Shown piece after piece: positions 13,619-16,781 of a stretch of 16,781 nucleotides of DNA. The notes beneath the pieces were generated by a model. That model saw only the letters and a list, made by a program, of their open reading frames with translations. It was not told the DNA's origin and did not search any database. The position numbers and the translations under genes were made by a program. Position 1 is the stretch's first letter. The number at the start of each line of letters is the position of its first letter. The DNA is from Acidobacteria bacterium CG_4_9_14_3_um_filter_49_7 (GTDB lineage: Bacteria; Acidobacteriota; Holophagae; Thermotomaculales; Thermotomaculaceae), in NCBI GenBank assembly GCA_002789615.1, contig PFTO01000174.1:1-16781 (forward strand), written 5' to 3'.

Positions 13619-13647
13619 TTGAATGAGCGCTCATTCAGTTTTATAAT
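13619..13647 (+). promoter_or_regulatory. Promoter of the thiolase/FadN operon
   Basis: TTGAAT (13619-13624) and TATAAT (13642-13647) are 17 bases apart, a near-consensus sigma-70 promoter. The start of transcription would be near 13654. The spacer and the -35 are overlapped almost completely by an 18-bp palindrome, the classic arrangement for repression. Confidence 0.75.
13620..13637. promoter_or_regulatory. Perfect 18-bp palindromic operator, TetR/FadR-like
   Basis: TGAATGAGCGCTCATTCA is its own reverse complement over all 18 bases. The TGAATGA and TCATTCA half sites are those recognised by TetR-family fatty-acid regulators such as Bacillus FadR, which release DNA on binding long-chain acyl-CoA. 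It lies within the promoter of two beta-oxidation genes. No regulator gene is in the window, so the protein that binds it must be encoded elsewhere. Confidence 0.8.
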
Positions 13648-13679
13648 GACTGTATCTGAAAATCTGTAAGGAGGATGAC

Positions 13680-14888
13680 ATGCGTGACGCAGTGATTGTT
13701 GCCGCCAAACGAGTCCCGATTGGGCGCGGCAAAAAAGGTCTGCTGGCCATGGCGAGGCCGGATGATCTCCTTGAAAAGGCCATTACCGGATGCCTGGCGC
13801 AGACAGGTGAGTTTGACTATAAACAGATCGAGGACGTCCTCATCGGGTGCGCCTTCCCGGAAGCTGAACAGGGAATGAATGTGGGCCGTATCGCATGCCT
13901 GATGGCGGGATTGCCGGTGGAGGTCCCCGCAGCGACAATCAACCGGTTCTGTGGATCCGCCATGACTGGCCTCCATGCTGCCACCCATGCCATCATGAGC
14001 GGCGCCGGTGACATTTTCATCGCAGGCGGATGTGAGAGCATGAGTCGGGTTCCCATGATTGGGAATAAATTTTCCCCGAACCCACGATTTATCGAGTGCG
14101 ATGTTCCAAACCCATTTGTTCCCATGGGGGAAACGGCGGAGAAAGTCATAGACCGCTATGACGACAAGTATGACCTGTCCAGAGAGGCACTGGACCACTT
14201 CGGTTATGAAAGTCATATGAAGGCCATCGCCGCTCAGAAGGAAGGCAAATTCAAGGATGAAGTCATTCCGTTGATGGTCAACCCCAAAAGCGGTGAAGTT
14301 CACATCTGGGAAGAAGGGAAAGAAGTACCCAAGGGTTTTGTTCTCATGGACAACGATGAGTGCCCGAGGGCGGATACCTCCATGGAAGTTCTGGCAAAAC
14401 TCAAGCCGGTTTTCCGGGTAACGGGACGCTGCACGGCGGGGAATTCTTCTCCCATTTCCGATGGCGCATCTGCCATGATTCTCATGTCATCGGACAAGGC
14501 AAAGGAACTCGGATTGAAGCCCCTGGCTCGGGTCAAGGGAACCGCAGTTCGTGCACTGGAGCCGGAAGTGATGGGGCTGGGCCCGATTTATTCATCCAGA
14601 AGATTGCTGGAGCGTGCCGGGTTGGCAGTGGGTGACATTGACTTATGGGAAATCAACGAAGCATTCGCAACGCAGTCTATCGTATCCATTGGAGAGCTGG
14701 GGATTGATCCGAAACTAGTGAATGTAAATGGTGGCGCCATCGCACTGGGACATCCCCTCGGCATTTCGGGAACCCGGATACTGACCACCCTTCTGTATGA
14801 GATGATTCGCAGGGACGCAAAACTGGGCATTGGAACAATGTGTATTGGCGGCGGCCAGGGCATTGCAACCCTGCTGGAACGGGTTTAA
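13680..14888 (+). CDS. fadA: Acetyl-CoA C-acyltransferase (thiolase, FadA type)
   Basis: This thiolase cleaves 3-ketoacyl-CoA with CoA into acetyl-CoA and a shortened acyl-CoA, the last step of beta-oxidation; the reverse condensation is also possible. It has 402 residues, family-typical. The acyl-accepting cysteine is Cys91 in NRFCGSAMTG. The GHPLG histidine is His358 and the second active-site cysteine is Cys388 in MCIGGGQG; NEAFA is also present. The short-chain biosynthetic thiolases and the FadA group share these motifs. The FadN-type partner immediately downstream and the FadR-like operator upstream point to degradation. The start is set by AAGGAGG five bases before ATG 13680. It is the first gene of its operon and is followed after 26 bases by the dehydrogenase/hydratase. 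The symbol is by function and context; chain-length preference cannot be read from the sequence. Confidence 0.92.
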   Translation: MRDAVIVAAKRVPIGRGKKGLLAMARPDDLLEKAITGCLAQTGEFDYKQIEDVLIGCAFPEAEQGMNVGRIACLMAGLPVEVPAATINRFCGSAMTGLHAATHAIMSGAGDIFIAGGCESMSRVPMIGNKFSPNPRFIECDVPNPFVPMGETAEKVIDRYDDKYDLSREALDHFGYESHMKAIAAQKEGKFKDEVIPLMVNPKSGEVHIWEEGKEVPKGFVLMDNDECPRADTSMEVLAKLKPVFRVTGRCTAGNSSPISDGASAMILMSSDKAKELGLKPLARVKGTAVRALEPEVMGLGPIYSSRRLLERAGLAVGDIDLWEINEAFATQSIVSIGELGIDPKLVNVNGGAIALGHPLGISGTRILTTLLYEMIRRDAKLGIGTMCIGGGQGIATLLERV

Positions 14889-14914
14889 CCGTAAGAGAGA
14901 ATGTGAGGTAAGTC

Positions 14915-16781
14915 ATGAAAAGAAAGATTAAAAAAGCGGCAGTAATCGGCTCCGGCGTGATGGGAAGCGGTATTGCGGCCCATCTGGCAGGTGCCGGGAT
15001 CCCCGTTGTGATGCTGGACATTGTCCCGAAGGATTTGGAGGAAGGGCAGAGCCGCAGTTCAATCGCGGAAACATCCAAAAAGCAGCTCCTGAAACAGAAG
15101 CCCTCTCCGATTTTCAATAAAACGGTTTTGAAGCTGATCGAAACCGGAAACCTGGAAGATGACCTGGACAAATTGAAAGATTGTGACTGGGTTGTGGAAG
15201 TAATCGTTGAGAACGTAAACATCAAGAAGATGTTGTTCAAGAATATAACTCCCTATCTGAATGAGGATGCCATTCTGTCATCCAACACCTCCGGTATCCC
15301 AATCAAATCGATGACGGAAGATTTTGAGGATGGACTGAAGAAACGCTTTCTGGTAACGCATTTCTTCAATCCTGTCCGTTATCTGAAACTTCTGGAACTG
15401 ATTCCAGGTGAATTGACAGATCCGGACCTGATGGATTTCATGAAGGATTTCGGTGAAAATACCCTGGGCAAGGGAGTGGTCCTCGGAAAAGATACACCGA
15501 ACTTTGTGGGTAACCGAATCGGTGTATTCGCTCTGGCAAATGCTATGCGGATTGCACTGGAGGACGGGCTCACTCCCCAGCAGGTGGATGCTGTTCTCGG
15601 TAAAGCCATGTCCCGTCCCGGCAGTGCCGTGTTCGGAACCAACGACCTGGTTGGAATTGATACCATGGTCCATGTGGTCAAGAATTCCTATGAGGCCCTT
15701 GTCAATGACGAAATGCGGGATACCTTCGAGATGCCTGAATTTATTGAGAAAATGATGGAAAAGGGCCTGCTGGGCCGGAAAGTCAAGAAGGGATTCTTTA
15801 CCCGCGATAAAGATAAGCAGAAGCTTCAACTGGATCTGGCCACCATGGAATATGTGCCTGCGGAAAAACCGGACTGGAAATGCATCAAAAAGGCAAAAGA
15901 GGTTTCCGATCCAGGGGAAAGAATTAAAGTAGTCATCAGTACCGATGACCCCGGCGGAAAGCTGGCATGGAAGAACACGGCATCTACTCTCATTTACTCC
16001 CTGAACCGTCTCGGAGAAATCGCTGATGATATTGTCAACATTGACAACGGCATGAAGTGGGGATTCAACTGGGACCTGGGACCGTTTGAAATCTGGGATG
16101 CCATTGGCGTGAAGGAATCCGCCGAGCGGATGAAGGCAGACGGTTATGATGTGCCGGAAAAACTCAATATTCTGCTGGAAAACGGAGAGACCTTTTACAA
16201 GACTATCGACGGGGACCGTTACTACTTTGATCTTATCAAAAAGGATTACGTGAAAGTTCCCGTTCGGGACAACGTAATCTTCCTGAACAAACTGAAATCC
16301 ACCGGCAAAGTGCTGGCGGAAAACGAAGGTGCCGATATCCTGGATCTCGGCGACGGTGTGATCTGCTGCAGCGTCCATACCAAGATGAACACTGTGGATG
16401 ACAAGGTTATTGAAATGCTCAACCGTGCCGTGGATATGGTGGAAGACAGGTACGAAGCCCTGGTGATCGGTTCCCAGGCCCAGCATTTCGGTGCTGGCGC
16501 CAACATTTTCATGCTCCTCCAGGCGGCTGAGGAAGGTCGCTGGTGGGAAGTGGAAGAAATCACACAAGCCTTTCAGAACGCAAACATGCGGCTGAAATAC
16601 TGTGAAAAACCGGTTGTAACAGCACCTTACGGCTTAACCCTTGGCGGTGCCTGCGAGATCACCATGCATGGCCATCGCGCCGTGGCTGCGGTGGAAACCT
16701 ATATTGGATTGGTTGAAGTCGGTGTCGGGCTGCTTCCGGCAGGCGGCGGAACGAAAGAACTGTTGATTCGGACACTCAATG
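14915..16781 (+). CDS. fadN: 3-hydroxyacyl-CoA dehydrogenase/enoyl-CoA hydratase fusion, FadN type (3' end cut off)
   Basis: A bifunctional beta-oxidation enzyme: it hydrates 2-enoyl-CoA and oxidises the 3-hydroxyacyl-CoA with NAD, delivering substrate to the thiolase encoded just upstream. About 622 residues are visible with no stop, and the Bacillus homologue is near 790, so roughly 165 residues are missing. The N-terminal Rossmann motif is VIGSGVMGSGIAAHLAGAG; the dehydrogenase catalytic His149 lies in VTHFFNPV with the paired Glu in LELIPGE. The dehydrogenase C-terminal domains follow (DTPNFVGNRIG and later LGPFEIWDAIG). A crotonase domain begins near residue 470 (GSQAQHFGAGANIF, then LTLGGACEI and VEVGVGLLPAGGGT). 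Dehydrogenase first, hydratase second is the FadN order, opposite to E. coli FadB. GAGGTAAGTC precedes the ATG. The same DNA carries a 429-codon open frame on the minus strand, a shadow. Confidence 0.93.
   Translation, partial: MKRKIKKAAVIGSGVMGSGIAAHLAGAGIPVVMLDIVPKDLEEGQSRSSIAETSKKQLLKQKPSPIFNKTVLKLIETGNLEDDLDKLKDCDWVVEVIVENVNIKKMLFKNITPYLNEDAILSSNTSGIPIKSMTEDFEDGLKKRFLVTHFFNPVRYLKLLELIPGELTDPDLMDFMKDFGENTLGKGVVLGKDTPNFVGNRIGVFALANAMRIALEDGLTPQQVDAVLGKAMSRPGSAVFGTNDLVGIDTMVHVVKNSYEALVNDEMRDTFEMPEFIEKMMEKGLLGRKVKKGFFTRDKDKQKLQLDLATMEYVPAEKPDWKCIKKAKEVSDPGERIKVVISTDDPGGKLAWKNTASTLIYSLNRLGEIADDIVNIDNGMKWGFNWDLGPFEIWDAIGVKESAERMKADGYDVPEKLNILLENGETFYKTIDGDRYYFDLIKKDYVKVPVRDNVIFLNKLKSTGKVLAENEGADILDLGDGVICCSVHTKMNTVDDKVIEMLNRAVDMVEDRYEALVIGSQAQHFGAGANIFMLLQAAEEGRWWEVEEITQAFQNANMRLKYCEKPVVTAPYGLTLGGACEITMHGHRAVAAVETYIGLVEVGVGLLPAGGGTKELLIRTLN

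Noticed and set aside
12925..13626. A 233-codon plus-strand open frame.
   Set aside because: It is antisense to the MglA-like gene and runs through its promoter region; the GTPase motifs on the other strand are decisive.
15278..16567. A 429-codon open frame on the minus strand.
   Set aside because: It lies wholly inside the FadN-type gene, whose plus-strand translation shows clear catalytic motifs along its length. The minus-strand product is rich in His and Phe with no recognisable motif, typical of an antisense shadow in this codon usage.

Overview
The window holds 13 protein-coding genes I can support, two of them cut by the window edges, and no tRNA, rRNA, CRISPR array or insertion sequence that I can see. 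The content suggests a Gram-negative-type, largely anaerobic or fermentative bacterium from outside the best-studied lineages. Pointers are a ferredoxin-dependent 2-oxoacid oxidoreductase, a microcompartment shell protein, an MglA-type GTPase, a large NtrY-like kinase, and FadN-type beta-oxidation enzymes. Base composition looks close to balanced. I cannot name a phylum with confidence.

Layout. (1) 2-1695, plus strand: the end of the alpha subunit and the whole beta subunit of a 2-oxoacid:ferredoxin oxidoreductase, closed by a strong terminator at about 1837-1868. (2) 1867-3204, minus strand: an NAD-type malic enzyme with an N-terminal ACT domain. Behind it lies a repeat-rich non-coding stretch (about 3237-3608), then a small two-helix membrane protein (minus strand). 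(3) 3999-8516, plus strand: a tightly packed six-gene cluster. It encodes a bacterial microcompartment (BMC) hexamer shell protein, a CoA-acylating aldehyde dehydrogenase with an unusual C-terminal tail, an ACT protein of the UPF0237 family with an added N-terminal helical segment, a UPF0210/DUF711 protein, an ECF sigma factor and a zinc-finger anti-sigma factor. (4) 8573-12392, plus strand: a near-consensus promoter, a roughly 1030-residue membrane sensor histidine kinase, and an overlapping small eIF-2B/MtnA-like protein. (5) 12526-13554, minus strand: an MglA-like GTPase with a long acidic C-terminal extension. (6) 13680-end, plus strand: a thiolase and a FadN-type 3-hydroxyacyl-CoA dehydrogenase/enoyl-CoA hydratase. 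They lie behind a promoter whose spacer is filled by a perfect 18-bp palindrome resembling TetR-type FadR operators.

How the genes fit together. Regions 1, 2 and 6 are central carbon and fatty-acid metabolism: 2-oxoacid oxidation to acyl-CoA, malate to pyruvate, and thiolytic beta-oxidation. Region 3 is the most interesting part. The shell protein and the acylating aldehyde dehydrogenase are signature parts of a metabolosome. Here they are joined in one apparent operon to the UPF0237-UPF0210 pair, whose function I do not know, and to a dedicated-looking sigma/anti-sigma pair. Helical or tail extensions on two of the enzymes look like microcompartment targeting sequences, which suggests that the UPF0237 protein, and perhaps UPF0210, works with the compartment. 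The operon structure comes from spacing alone; the compartment hypothesis is inference.
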